A stretch of DNA of 64,000 nucleotides, from contig CM074132.1 in assembly GCA_037178625.1 (NCBI GenBank), forward strand, positions 682,001-746,000, written 5' to 3'. The position numbers and the translations under genes are program-made. Below the pieces are notes generated by a model that did not search any database, was not told the origin of the DNA, and was given only the letters and a program-made list of their open reading frames with translations. Positions 1 to 9,123 of this stretch are shown here, one piece after another. The stretch comes from Skeletonema tropicum (lineage: Eukaryota; Bacillariophyta; Thalassiosirophyceae; Thalassiosirales; Thalassiosiraceae). How positions within the stretch are numbered: the first letter of the stretch is position 1; the number at the start of each line of letters is the position of its first letter.

Positions 1-680
1 CAATTTCGTGGGAGAGGCTGAATATATGCTGACATAGCTTGAGTATTATTTCGGCAGAACCAGTGTATACCAATTGCAGCACTGATGCATGGTGGGATGA
101 AGATAATTGGAGTGAAATCTTTTGATGATTGTGTATATTGTATGGTGGCAGAAGACGATGATGTATCCGATAGAGACGATGCTGATGGAAGATGACGGCA
201 AGGTAACACTCTTAAAATAACTGGTGCCCAAAGTTGATCAATCATGTTTGCGTCAATACCACCATTACTGAATAGAGAAGATCTTCTCTCTTGTGCATCA
301 GCTGCTGATATCCTATGATTGCCCCTTTTCTTATCAGGAAGTAGTGATCCATTATGTGTTTTCGAAAGGCGACATACCATTCCATCAGATAGCAGCACAG
401 AATTTTCATGATTAGAGGATGCTGAAGACGTATTAATAATGTCCACATCCTCTTGAGTAATGAATACCGTGGCATTTTCATCATGCTTGTAACTTCTTTT
501 TCGTTTGATCTTGTGCTCTTTTATTGGTGGGTGGTGTTGATCATCTCTTTCAACAGATGCATTCGCAGCTGCTGATGCAATCGCTGCTACCGAATCGCTG
601 CCATTATGAGGATCATAACTTTTGATTTGAAACTTGATTGCTATTGGATTGCAAGTGGTAACGTCACTGTTGGACGTCAT
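1..680 (-). CDS. Hypothetical protein, 5' part (runs off left edge)
   Basis: A single frame on the minus strand stays open from an ATG at 680 to the window edge, about 226 codons without a stop. The predicted protein is rich in Ser, Asn and Asp, with a basic patch (KIKRKRSYKH) near residue 60 that could be a nuclear localisation signal. No domain is recognised. The uninterrupted frame and plausible composition argue that it is coding; the shorter ORFs in other frames of this stretch are shadows. An intron in the last 200 bases cannot be excluded. The product continues beyond position 1, so the function is unknown. Confidence 0.5.
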   Translation of the reverse strand, partial: MTSNSDVTTCNPIAIKFQIKSYDPHNGSDSVAAIASAAANASVERDDQHHPPIKEHKIKRKRSYKHDENATVFITQEDVDIINTSSASSNHENSVLLSDGMVCRLSKTHNGSLLPDKKRGNHRISAADAQERRSSLFSNGGIDANMIDQLWAPVILRVLPCRHLPSASSLSDTSSSSATIQYTQSSKDFTPIIFIPPCISAAIGIHWFCRNNTQAMSAYIQPLPRN

Positions 681-1844
681 GGTTGTGATAGTATGTTTGC
701 ATTTTTTCTGCATTTTGCGGTTGAGGTCTCTAGAGATATAGAATTTCGGTTACTTTTGGTTTGTGGACTTTTTACGAAAAATAAGGTACGAAGAAGTTCA
801 AAGAGAAGTTGCATTTGATGCTGAAAGCTGAGCCTTTCCGCATAATAGATCTGTCATACTCCTACATTATGTACCTCGCATTCAATCTACAAGATAAGAT
901 GGATACATTAAGCAACTCTTCACTCTTCCATGAGCAATGATCTTACCGAGCCACTTCAGGTTTAAGTTTTCCTTTCTCTACTGACACTAGTGCCTAGAGC
1001 TAGAGAGTAGCAATATCTATCTATCTTACTTATATCATCCTAATCCTAACCTCCTCTCACGACTTGGAAGAGAAATTCATCAGCAAAAAGTAGGATATTG
1101 ATTATGGGTTTGGAGGTTGGAAAGTGATACTTGGCTTGGTCACACACTACTGCATCTACAACCTGCAAGCAAATTGAGTCTCGTCCTCCCTGGACCATTT
1201 ATTGTAAGAAGGGGCTGAAGCTGAAGCTGAAGATGAAGATATACGTCGGTGTATATGAAAATATCCTTACAAAATCAAACAATAAAGTCAAAAGATGTGA
1301 CAGGGTACAAGGACAGGGTTACTGTTCTCCTTTATACCTTGACACCTTTACTCAGGAGAATCCGTCTGCATTTAAGGGCGAGGATCTCCTCAGCTCTTCT
1401 GTTTCTTTCGGCATACCAACCTTTTACTCTTAGTGCACAAAGCTTTCAGCCAGATATAAGCGATCGCGGTCGCTTGATTTCGCGTGATCTTTGTTCTTCT
1501 TGGGAGCCTTGGAGCTATAGGGCTGGGCGTAGTAGGCGCCTTGGTGGGCTTCGTTAGATCCCTTTGGATTGTCTCGTGCACTGGGTCAGCATTGTTGGGT
1601 TGGTCTTGCGTCATTCCTTTGAAAGCGACCTATCCGAATCCGAAGATGATCGCAAGCGTCTTCATGGAGAAAAAGACAAGAGCTGTGGTTGTGGTCTTCC
1701 TCGACTTCTTCTTCTTGTTGGCACGTCGGTTGGTTCCATCGTCAGCAGATCCAAAGACAACAACGCTGGAGGAGGTGCTGTGAATACCAATACCAATATA
1801 CCAGTTAATGAGACTTCACACCTTATGATTTACCATCTGGCTTG
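681..1844. other. Intergenic, no supported gene
   Basis: Several overlapping ORFs of 74-102 codons occur at 1131-1845 in three plus frames and one minus frame. None shows a recognisable domain and no single frame dominates. Some frames read as hydrophobic stretches, so a decayed gene fragment at 1380-1800 is possible but unsupported. Confidence 0.3.
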
Positions 1845-2134
1845 AAATTAACGGAAATTTTATAGTACGTCATATGGTTGGCCCTCCAGGGGCGAAATTA
1901 TCTACAATTATCTAGAGCAATGTCAAAGTTACTACCCATCGAGTGTAATTAGCAAACAACCAACAGTTTTTCCATCACCCCGGAATTAGCACAGAGCCAG
2001 TGATACGAAATTCGAAACCAAGCAGTGGTCTTTCTTCCCAGATCGCACTCCGAGCTGCGACACCTCAAACAGCAAGGATTTGACACGGGGGAGACTCGAA
2101 CCCAAGACCCCGAACCAGAGGAGAGGCGGTGATG
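1845..2134 (-). mobile_element. SINE-like retroposon, copy 1 (longest)
   Basis: This 290-bp insert is flanked by a perfect 14-bp direct repeat, TACCATCTGGCTTG, at 1831-1844 and 2135-2148, which is a target-site duplication. Read on the minus strand, it ends in a tail (GGAGGGCCAACC, then ...CCGTTAATTT) shared with inserts at 43058-43119 and 52899-53063. Near its minus-strand 5' end is GTTCGAGTC, which matches the RNA polymerase III B-box consensus, so a tRNA-derived SINE is plausible. No convincing A box or complete tRNA fold is visible, so the head may be truncated. It has no coding capacity and would need an autonomous partner for mobility. Confidence 0.75.
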
Positions 2135-2148
2135 TACCATCTGGCTTG

Positions 2149-2810
2149 GTGGTTAACTCTTTGTCGAGCTGACCTCGTTTTACCTCGCCCTCGCGAAGGT
2201 GGGCACCCATAACTACGCCAATAATAGCCCGATTTTAATGATTCCAGACCGTTTTTTTCTCAGTAGGGTGGTAAAGCAAAAATGAAAATGAGCTGGCTGG
2301 CCTGATACAAGTATTCAATTTCAAGTTCTACATTTTATGGTACGCTGTGCGATGCGATGCATGCCGATGCGATGCGCGAGCAAAGTAGGTACTTATGTGT
2401 AGGAAATGCAAAGATTGTATGCATTGTTTCATAGGAGTATTTGCAAAGGCTTCTTTATTTCATTGGACTTTCAGAAAGAATTATATAACATAGTTGTAAC
2501 AATTCCTATAACGGGATATGCGTCAGATGTTAGTAGCAGTTGTTTCTTAGGAGAAGGAGGTTCCTCGCAGTTCGCGGGTATCTGCGGGTAGTTCAGGGGC
2601 AGTTCGCGGCAGTTCGCCTGGTCGGGCACAGCCTTGGTATCCTGATAGGTTTGTATGTAGCTCGCTGCAGGCGCTGCCATACTTCTCAGTTCTCTCCTAC
2701 ACACTTGTGAACGCTCAATGCGCTTAGACTTAGATACAACGCGGACTAATAATTTGAATTATACCTTAATCATCTGGATCAGCAACCTAACCACTCCCAT
2801 TCCCATTCCC
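2149..2810. other. Intergenic, upstream of the MYND gene
   Basis: No gene is seen. A short run of GCGATGCATGCCGATGCGATGC-type repeats lies near 2350-2380, and GCAGTTCGCGG-type repeats occur at 2560-2620. The MYND gene frame is open upstream to another ATG at 2718, but the conserved-looking start is at 2811. Confidence 0.3.
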
Positions 2811-3704
2811 ATGCCATCGGTTTCGAGGAAGAAGGCCAAAGGAAAGGCACGTAAAGCTGCCAAGGCTAAGAAGGAAGCTTCCGCACCCCCAAAGGATTTT
2901 ACAGAGATAACATTGGATAGTTGGCTAACAGATGAGCATGAGAATGAGAGATGCCATCACGGATGTGAACTATCATCAATGCCCAAGTCCAAGTCGAAAC
3001 ATGACTGCAGAGATTTCGCAGTGCGATACGCAAGAGATTACCTCTTCGAAATCTGCCGTATGTTCGGAAATGACAACAAAAATGATCTGAAAAAGTCGCC
3101 ATTGGCCTCCAAGGACTTTGATCTCCTGGGATATTGCGTGCAACAAAGCGAATCATTTGCTGCAGCCATCGAGAACATGCATGAAAAGTATTCTGAAGTA
3201 TTCGAAAACCCGAGCATGATGAAGTGGGCAGTAACATTCTACCATTCCAGGGGAGCACAAGATGTGATCGACGGGAACATGAAGCGAGCTCAACATGCTG
3301 CCATATGTGCTGAGTTACTCGATTGGTCCTTGAGGTTTGATGACTTGGCCGACACTAAACTGCATGATATGTTTCAAGCGAACGACAAAGCAATCTATTC
3401 CTACTTCAGGAAGCGCAGCGCTTGCTCCTGTTTGGATGAGAAGGAGAAGCGAAAACAGTACAAAGGCGTGAAGAAGATGGGTGTTTGCTGCAATGATCAA
3501 TGTCCTCTCCCCGGTAGATTGGTTGAACGCAGCAGTCTGCTGCACTGTACAGGTTGTAAGATCACTCATTATTGTTCTGCAGAGTGTCAAAAGGTAAACT
3601 GGAAGCACCACAAGAATCAATGCGCAAGTATGGCGAAGCTTAATACGTTCGGATATGCGCTGAAGATCGCTGAAGGTGAAGATCTAGCAGCTCAGCAGAC
3701 TTAG
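2811..3704 (+). CDS. MYND-type zinc-finger protein
   Basis: A 297-residue protein that starts with a strongly basic Lys/Ala-rich segment (RKKAKGKARKAAKAKK) and ends in a MYND zinc finger at about residues 230-275. The finger has Cys pairs in CTGC and YCSAEC, then WKHHKNQC, completing the C/H ligand set. MYND fingers usually mediate protein-protein contacts rather than DNA binding. The middle is helical and unrecognised. An upstream in-frame ATG at 2718 would add 31 residues, but the start at 2811 gives the compact basic N-terminus expected for such families. A mutated fragment of a related finger lies at 56739-56822. The partner and pathway are unknown. Confidence 0.8.
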   Translation: MPSVSRKKAKGKARKAAKAKKEASAPPKDFTEITLDSWLTDEHENERCHHGCELSSMPKSKSKHDCRDFAVRYARDYLFEICRMFGNDNKNDLKKSPLASKDFDLLGYCVQQSESFAAAIENMHEKYSEVFENPSMMKWAVTFYHSRGAQDVIDGNMKRAQHAAICAELLDWSLRFDDLADTKLHDMFQANDKAIYSYFRKRSACSCLDEKEKRKQYKGVKKMGVCCNDQCPLPGRLVERSSLLHCTGCKITHYCSAECQKVNWKHHKNQCASMAKLNTFGYALKIAEGEDLAAQQT

Positions 3705-4264
3705 TTTGCTAGGTCAAGTAGTTAGGAAATATGTGTTATGCATGTGTTAGTTTAATCAAGAATTTGTTGTATTGTCAACAAAACCTTGTTCTATCTGGTC
3801 TTGTATTGTTGTTTCATCCGGGCTGATAAACTAACATCCGAAGAGAACTATGTAATCTGCTGGATAGGCTAACACTACAGATTGCCTTACCGTTCTATTA
3901 CAATTGATACTAGACCGGACCAGCTCGGCTTGCTGGTCTCCTACCGTAGCCTACCTGAAGATGAATCAGCATGTGCACTGGACCTCTCTCGAGCTGGACC
4001 TCTCTAGTGCGAGAGCTCTAGATAAAAGTCTATTAGAGCTTTCTACTTGCGTGCATTCAAAATTCAAGGAATTTTCTGATAAGGGCATACTATGGACTTC
4101 GCTCGTTGCATTGATCAAATTGTGAAGAACATAAAACTTGTCTTAATGGTGTTTTATAGTTATATGATACTTCTACACAAACGAAACGCAACCAATCATC
4201 TCCTGCTAGTGCTAAGCTATGGTAAGGCCCACTCCTACCTAGCTCTACTAGCTAGCGAGTGATG
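3705..4264. other. Intergenic
   Basis: This is 560 bp between two convergent genes. I see no gene. AGCT-containing short repeats (CTCGAGCTGG, GAGAGCTCTAG) cluster at 3985-4025 without an evident function. Confidence 0.3.
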
Positions 4265-5062
4265 TTAGATATCAGTCTTCGGCATAAGTTCGTCGCGTTT
4301 GACTTCTTTATGACGACGCATTTTGTTGTCGCGGAGAGATCGATGATGAGGTGGTTGCTCCTTCGTCCCAATTTGACTAATTGCTTCTTCCAGTTCTAGT
4401 AGAGACTCTGCAGCTATTAACGCACTGCTTCCTTCACTTCTCGTGTCCTTGATCTTGATGATGACAGTTTCAGCCTGCATATTGACATCGTTCACCAAAG
4501 ATGAGGTCGTTGGTAATATCAACCGAGAAATCAGCCAAGTGCACAAGAGTGCAATCGCGACGGCTCGTCTCGATGTAGAGTTTACTGTGACTGTGGGCCG
4601 CGAGAATGGTCTACTGTTACTGTCTCTGGAAGAAGAACGTTCCGATGTTTCAACTGCTTGGATACTACATTTGGGCGTATTTATGGCATCTCTTGAGTAA
4701 CTCGATGTTTTTGAAACATTCTGCCGTGAATACGTCTCAGCAATCTGTTTCGTTTGATGTAATCCAGTGAGCGAGGCTGTTTTGATAACATTCTCAGCCA
4801 GAAAAGCGCTATAGCTCGATACTCCTGTAAGGTCGATATCGCTTTTAGAGAGTTGCGTGTTAGCAATATTGCATCCTCCATCACCCAAGGTATCAAATTC
4901 TTTCACATCTCGTGGAGATGGAGCTCTTTTCTTCTCCATTGGAACATTCATTGGCCCCTTCTCAAACTCAGAAGCAAAATCGGCCTTCTTCAGTCCAACC
5001 ACATAATCCGCCACTTCGTCCAGTTGCCGAAGCATAGAAGTTTCTGCCGCAGCAAGTACCAT
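4265..5062 (-). CDS. Paralogue 1 of a membrane-anchored family (C-terminal domain lost)
   Basis: A 265-residue protein that shares a module with the genes at 5682 and 14004: a Pro/Thr/Val-Ser segment, a hydrophobic helix (VAIALLCTWLISRLIL, about residues 168-183), then ETVIIK and ELEEAISQ. After that it reads RRHKEVKRDEL and stops about 4 residues later. In the paralogue at 14004 the same motif is followed by a roughly 250-residue C-terminal domain, so this copy ends where that domain would begin. The N-terminal half holds two degenerate versions of the TGVSxYS repeat that is expanded in the neighbour at 5682. The start is an ATG opening MVLAAAETS. The function is unknown. Confidence 0.65.
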   Translation of the reverse strand: MVLAAAETSMLRQLDEVADYVVGLKKADFASEFEKGPMNVPMEKKRAPSPRDVKEFDTLGDGGCNIANTQLSKSDIDLTGVSSYSAFLAENVIKTASLTGLHQTKQIAETYSRQNVSKTSSYSRDAINTPKCSIQAVETSERSSSRDSNSRPFSRPTVTVNSTSRRAVAIALLCTWLISRLILPTTSSLVNDVNMQAETVIIKIKDTRSEGSSALIAAESLLELEEAISQIGTKEQPPHHRSLRDNKMRRHKEVKRDELMPKTDI

Positions 5063-5681
5063 TTTCTTTGATAGATGATTGAAAAGATATCACCAGGACA
5101 GGGAGGATGCCTATCACCTTATCAAATATGATATTTCCTGCATGCATCCATGCTCATCCATGCCATCAAATGCTCGCTCGCTGAGTAGATAACATGTTGC
5201 GGATAGCACACACAAGAAGAGAACACACACAACACAAAATCGGCCGTTAGGGGTATTTTTGTTTGGTCGGACACGAAATACGACTTTATTATGTCGGTCG
5301 GACATTATCGCTGGTCGGTCGCCAGAGCACGTGAGCTTGCTCTTTTAGCTGCACTCTCTACTCTCTACTTATCTTTTCGATAATGCTGTGTTATATATCC
5401 TAATAATAATAATACTTCTGCATATTATGTGTCTTGTAATTGGCTCGAGCTTCGAGCTGGTCCAGTCTTCAGTATGGTACTATCCAATCTGCACGTAGAA
5501 GCTACAAGAGCAAGAAGCAAGACTGTCGAATCTTCAAGAGCATTGACTGTTTCACCCCAGGGAAGCAAGAGAAGTATCCATTAGCGACAGTAATTTTCAA
5601 AACATTTAAATATGATGACGTTATAAATGATACACCCACACATCCACGACTAGGCTGCTACTGATGCAAGTTATCGTTTGC
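5063..5681. other. Intergenic
   Basis: This spacer lies between two same-strand paralogues. The first ~250 bases should hold the promoter of the gene at 4265. GGTCGG repeats occur around 5260-5325. No gene is supported. Confidence 0.3.
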
Positions 5682-7217
5682 TCAATTATGAGGGATCTTG
5701 CTACGAAGTAAGGGATGATCGCTACTTCTGAGCTCATCATATTGACGCGAAGGTTGTTCCTGATGTTCCTGAGGTGATTGATGCTCCTGTGGATGCTGGT
5801 CCGTAGCTGGAGCAGAAATTGCCTGATTCTCTTGAACTGCAATTAAGTTGGGAGCACTTTGACTGATGGCTTCTTCCAGCTCCAGCTCTAGTATAGCTGC
5901 AGCTTCTAACGTACTACTTATGTCCTTGATGATGACGGCTCCAGCTAGCGAATTGATGTTCATCAATGAGGATGATGAAAATGTTAAAAAAATCAGCCGC
6001 AAAATTGGCCCTGCGCATAACAGTACAATCGCGATGGCTCGTTGTCTCGATGAATAGGTTACAGTGGGCCGTGCATGTGATAGATTGTCGCTAGAAGGAA
6101 GAGATGATTCCGATGCTCTCGTTGATTGACCCATAGGTTCGGGGATCTTTACGGTAGGTTCGGGGATATTTTGAACCGTAGATGTGCTGTCTCTGAGGTA
6201 ACTTTTTGACGTCCGTTTAGGATGCTTCCAAGGAAATGTCTTGCCAATCTTTTTCGTCTGGAACATAGTAGCTCCAGTGTACGAAGAGGCCCCCGTTTTG
6301 ATAGAGTCTGATTTCGCGACCTTTATAGTTGTAAACACAGATTCTCCACAATATTTGGATGTTCCTGTCTGGATGGAGTCTGCCTTTGCTACCTTTTTAG
6401 TTGTAAACGCAGATTCTCCACTATATTTGGATGTTCCTGTCCGAATGGAGTCGGCCTTTGCTACCTTTTTAGACTGAAACGCGGACTCACCACTATATTT
6501 TGATACTCCTGTCCGAATGGAGTCTGCCTTAGCAACCCTTTTGGACTGAAACGTAGATTCTCCACTATATTTTGATATACCTGTTTGCACGGCATCTGCT
6601 TTTACTACCTTTTTAGACTGAAAGGCACTGTCTCCGCTGTAGTTTGATACTCCTGTTGGCACGGCATCTGCTTTGACAACCTTCACAGCCTGAAAGGCAC
6701 CGTCTCCGCTGTAGTTTGATACTCCTGTTGGCACGGCATCTGCTTTGACAACCTTCACAGCCTGAAAGGCACCGTCTCCGCTGTAGTTTGATACTCCTGT
6801 TAGCACGGCATCTGCTTTGGCAACTTTTTTCGATTGAAACGCAGATTCTCCACTGTAGTTTGATACACCTGTTGGCACTGCATCGGATTTGATAACTTTC
6901 ACAGCCTGAAACGCCCTATCTCCGTTGCAGTTGGATAATCCTGTAAATGCATCAAATTCTGTTACATCTCGTGGAGATGAAGTTCTTCTCGTGTCAAAAA
7001 AATTTTGACCCTTCTCAGATTTCGACGTCACTTCGGCCTTTGCCATTATAAATTGCACAGCTCCATCTTGACTTTTTTCCCGAATCATAGTTTTGTTTTT
7101 GTCGCCAATAACGTTGTCCACTAATTCTTCTTCTTCTTCTAATTGTTCATAATCATACAGCTTCCTTCTCTTCATCTGACGAAGTTTCTGCGGCAGCAAG
7201 TTTCGTACCGTGCTCAT
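5682..7217 (-). CDS. Paralogue 2: 24-residue repeat protein with transmembrane helix
   Basis: A 511-residue protein. Residues 108-323 are nine tandem copies of a 24-residue unit of the form VxKADxxxTGxSxYSGxxAFxxxK, preceded by a partial unit. The region after it carries the shared module of this local family: a hydrophobic helix (AIAIVLLCAGPILRLIFLTF, about 394-413), AVIIK and ELEEAISQ. It then ends in a Gln/His-rich tail and LLRSK, so like paralogue 1 it lacks the C-terminal domain of the gene at 14004. The first ~30 residues are odd: the paralogue 1 start (LAAAETS) is recognisable here in a different frame, so the N-terminus was remade by a frameshift and a new ATG. The function is unknown. 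Confidence 0.65.
   Translation of the reverse strand: MSTVRNLLPQKLRQMKRRKLYDYEQLEEEEELVDNVIGDKNKTMIREKSQDGAVQFIMAKAEVTSKSEKGQNFFDTRRTSSPRDVTEFDAFTGLSNCNGDRAFQAVKVIKSDAVPTGVSNYSGESAFQSKKVAKADAVLTGVSNYSGDGAFQAVKVVKADAVPTGVSNYSGDGAFQAVKVVKADAVPTGVSNYSGDSAFQSKKVVKADAVQTGISKYSGESTFQSKRVAKADSIRTGVSKYSGESAFQSKKVAKADSIRTGTSKYSGESAFTTKKVAKADSIQTGTSKYCGESVFTTIKVAKSDSIKTGASSYTGATMFQTKKIGKTFPWKHPKRTSKSYLRDSTSTVQNIPEPTVKIPEPMGQSTRASESSLPSSDNLSHARPTVTYSSRQRAIAIVLLCAGPILRLIFLTFSSSSLMNINSLAGAVIIKDISSTLEAAAILELELEEAISQSAPNLIAVQENQAISAPATDQHPQEHQSPQEHQEQPSRQYDELRSSDHPLLRSKIPHN
6249..6896 (-). repeat. Nine 72-bp in-frame coding repeats
   Basis: The period of exactly 72 bp encodes 24 residues per unit. Two adjacent central units (about 6645-6790) are almost identical in DNA, which indicates recent unit duplication. 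Outer units have diverged mainly at the AFQAVK/AFQSKK/AFTTKK positions. Confidence 0.85.
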
Positions 7218-7526
7218 CGTGAAAAGACCGTTGACAGAGGAGGTTGTTCTTTATCGTACCAGCTTGGTTTTTGGCCCTACTTTTTGGCCCTTGTATGTCA
7301 TTCAAGAAGCACAATGTTAACACACACAGGAAGTGGACACACACACATGAAGTCAATGACGCTCATTCATCCGTTAGTTGCCTATCTGCACAATTTTAAT
7401 TCGGCGAGAACTCCTTTTGTCACGCTCTTTGTACCATATCACGAGAAGAGGAAGAGGCCACCGCCACCCGACACCGCATCACATCATAAGTAATTTTTTT
7501 TTTTTTTTTTCCCTATAATGTAATAC

Positions 7527-7647
7527 TGTTAGATTACACGTACGTAGATACAAGTAGAATACGGAAATACTCTAATCATTATCTTTTATCTCCTATCTAA
7601 TCTATCAATAGCATCGATTGGAAGTAGGGAGATCGAGGATACTAACA
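7527..7647 (+). repeat. Left 121-bp LTR
   Basis: It starts TGTTAGATTACACG and ends GATACTAACA. It is the direct partner of 8759-8879 and carries the TG...CA ends typical of LTRs. Confidence 0.9.
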
Positions 7648-7661
7648 GGTTATAGAGCCTA
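7648..7661 (+). promoter_or_regulatory. Primer-binding site candidate
   Basis: GGTTATAGAGCC lies immediately 3' of the left LTR. The position is right for a tRNA primer site, and the AGAGC core matches Copia-type initiator-Met sites. The match is partial, and the host tRNA sequence is needed to confirm it. Confidence 0.5.
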
Positions 7662-7675
7662 TACAATCACCAACA

Positions 7676-8695
7676 ATGAAGTTCATTTATGCCATAATTC
7701 CATTTGTGAATTTGGCAACCAACGAATTTGTTGGCGGCGCAACTCATGCGCTATTAAACAAAATTGTCATTGCCACACCTCCACAAGGTACATGCCATGA
7801 CAATATTATTAACGGAGCAACAACACTACGTGTAGATTCACCAACATTTATCAGTGACACACCTCCTACAAAGCAAACAACATCAATTAGGTACTTACCA
7901 GTCGAGGACGCCGACGATGTGTACGCAGCCCATGATAACATGCTACACAACTTGGATACTCTTATTAACACCTTTGACGACTCTGAGCAATCTACTCAGT
8001 ATGAACCATTTAATTATGAAGACAGTGACGAGTATGAGGAATTAGTAGAAACTCTTCCACAACTCCAACACGACCTGGAAACAGCGGGGAAGATTTTTTT
8101 AGCAGCAACTCAGCGAAATCATATTGCATTTGAGGTTGAGGACGAATACAATACTGATGAAGAAGAGAGCTCCATGAAGCTTGAACCGACTGAGGTTACA
8201 GCAGCGGATATAGTGCTGAATGATAGCGCGCAGAGGACTCGTATTGGAACTAACAAAATTGAAATTGAGCAGTGGAATTGTGTTGAAACTAAGACAACTG
8301 AAGTTGAGCAGAGGAAACGTATTGGAACTCAAACAACCGATGTTAAGCAGCGGAACTGTATTGGAACTAAGACAACCGATGTTGAGCAGAGGAAATGTAT
8401 TGGACCTAAGATGAACGATGTGGATCAGCAGAATATTATTGGAACTAACTCTGGAGTGCAGGCAAAACCGTGGTCGTTTATGATTGACGAAGGTTACCTA
8501 GTGGCTGATATTCCCGTTATCTTAATGCATTCAGGCGATCAAATGGGTCTTTATGGTAGCCAGTGGAATCCTGGGATCGACCGGGGTAACCCAGATGATT
8601 CAGTTACAAAAACAACCCTTGATTACCCCAATGATGTTGGAGACAACTTGGTCACGTCACTCATTGTAAAGTGGACTTCCTTTGTCCTTTATTGA
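7676..8695 (+). CDS. Internal ORF of the miniature LTR element, unknown function
   Basis: A 339-residue ORF fills nearly the whole interior of the element, from just after the primer site to just before the polypurine tract. The N-terminus (MKFIYAIIPFVNLA) is hydrophobic and could be a signal peptide. The middle is acidic, rich in Asp, Glu and Thr. About residues 185-260 hold imperfect 13-residue tandem repeats of the type TDVEQRKCIGPKM. There are no zinc knuckle, protease, integrase or RT motifs, so it is not a normal gag-pol. An open frame of this length in a non-autonomous element suggests either a captured host sequence or a diverged gag. Sure of the ORF, unsure that it is expressed. Confidence 0.5.
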   Translation: MKFIYAIIPFVNLATNEFVGGATHALLNKIVIATPPQGTCHDNIINGATTLRVDSPTFISDTPPTKQTTSIRYLPVEDADDVYAAHDNMLHNLDTLINTFDDSEQSTQYEPFNYEDSDEYEELVETLPQLQHDLETAGKIFLAATQRNHIAFEVEDEYNTDEEESSMKLEPTEVTAADIVLNDSAQRTRIGTNKIEIEQWNCVETKTTEVEQRKRIGTQTTDVKQRNCIGTKTTDVEQRKCIGPKMNDVDQQNIIGTNSGVQAKPWSFMIDEGYLVADIPVILMHSGDQMGLYGSQWNPGIDRGNPDDSVTKTTLDYPNDVGDNLVTSLIVKWTSFVLY

Positions 8696-8742
8696 AAGGA
8701 TAGAGATGCTATTTGGTACAATCCGATATCGACTACGTGATA

Positions 8743-8758
8743 TCGAATTGTGGGGGGG
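8743..8758 (+). promoter_or_regulatory. Polypurine tract
   Basis: ATCGAATTGTGGGGGGG directly abuts the right LTR, in the position from which plus-strand DNA synthesis is primed in LTR elements. Confidence 0.6.
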
Positions 8759-8879
8759 TGTTAGATTACACGTACGTAGATACAAGTAGAGTACGGAAAT
8801 ACTCTAATCATTATCTTTTATCTCCTATCTAATCTATCAATAGCATCGATTGGAAGTAGGGAGATCGAGGATACTAACA
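8759..8879 (+). repeat. Right 121-bp LTR
   Basis: Direct partner of 7527-7647. One clear difference is AGAGTACGG here against AGAATACGG in the left LTR. It is followed by the second AATAC target duplication. Confidence 0.9.
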
Positions 8880-9082
8880 AATACACTGTGATAGAAATGA
8901 AGACCAAAATGTCCGATGACCCCCGCCCGCCCGATGTCTTCTTTGTGCCCGCCTGATCGATGACCGATCGATGAGGTCTCTTTTTGGGATTCCATCCGGA
9001 TAGGCATCTTAAATTGAGTGTAGAGCTGTGCTCGCGCGGCATGCTCGCGCGCCCCGACATCTTTCCCGCCAGAAACTGTCAG

Positions 9083-9108
9083 TCAGTCACGGATTGATCC
9101 GTGACTGA
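9083..9108. repeat. Perfect 12-bp hairpin
   Basis: TCAGTCACGGAT and ATCCGTGACTGA are separated by TG. It sits 15 bp before the 184-bp tandem array and may mark its edge. No run of T follows, so a terminator role is not supported. Confidence 0.6.
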
Positions 9109-9123
9109 ATTCTACTGTGCCTC

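Larger units (their letters stand above)
7527..8879 (+). mobile_element. Miniature LTR retrotransposon (TRIM/LARD-like), complete
   Basis: Two 121-bp direct repeats, at 7527-7647 and 8759-8879, differ by about one base. Each begins TGTTAG and ends CTAACA. The element is bounded by a 5-bp target duplication, AATAC, at 7522-7526 and 8880-8884. Directly after the left LTR is GGTTATAGAGCC, which resembles the initiator-Met tRNA primer site used by many Copia elements. Directly before the right LTR is a polypurine tract ending in seven G. These features define an LTR retrotransposon only 1,353 bp long. The interior has no protease, integrase or reverse transcriptase, only the ORF at 7676. The near-identical LTRs imply recent insertion with enzymes supplied in trans. 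Confidence 0.9.

Noticed and set aside
1131..1845. Overlapping ORFs of 93-102 codons
   Set aside because: They lie in several frames with no recognisable domain or consistent signal. Too weak to call a gene.
2085..2200. tRNA gene on the minus strand
   Set aside because: GTTCGAGTC matches a T-loop/B box, but no acceptor or anticodon stem can be formed around it. It is better explained as the degenerate head of a retroposon.
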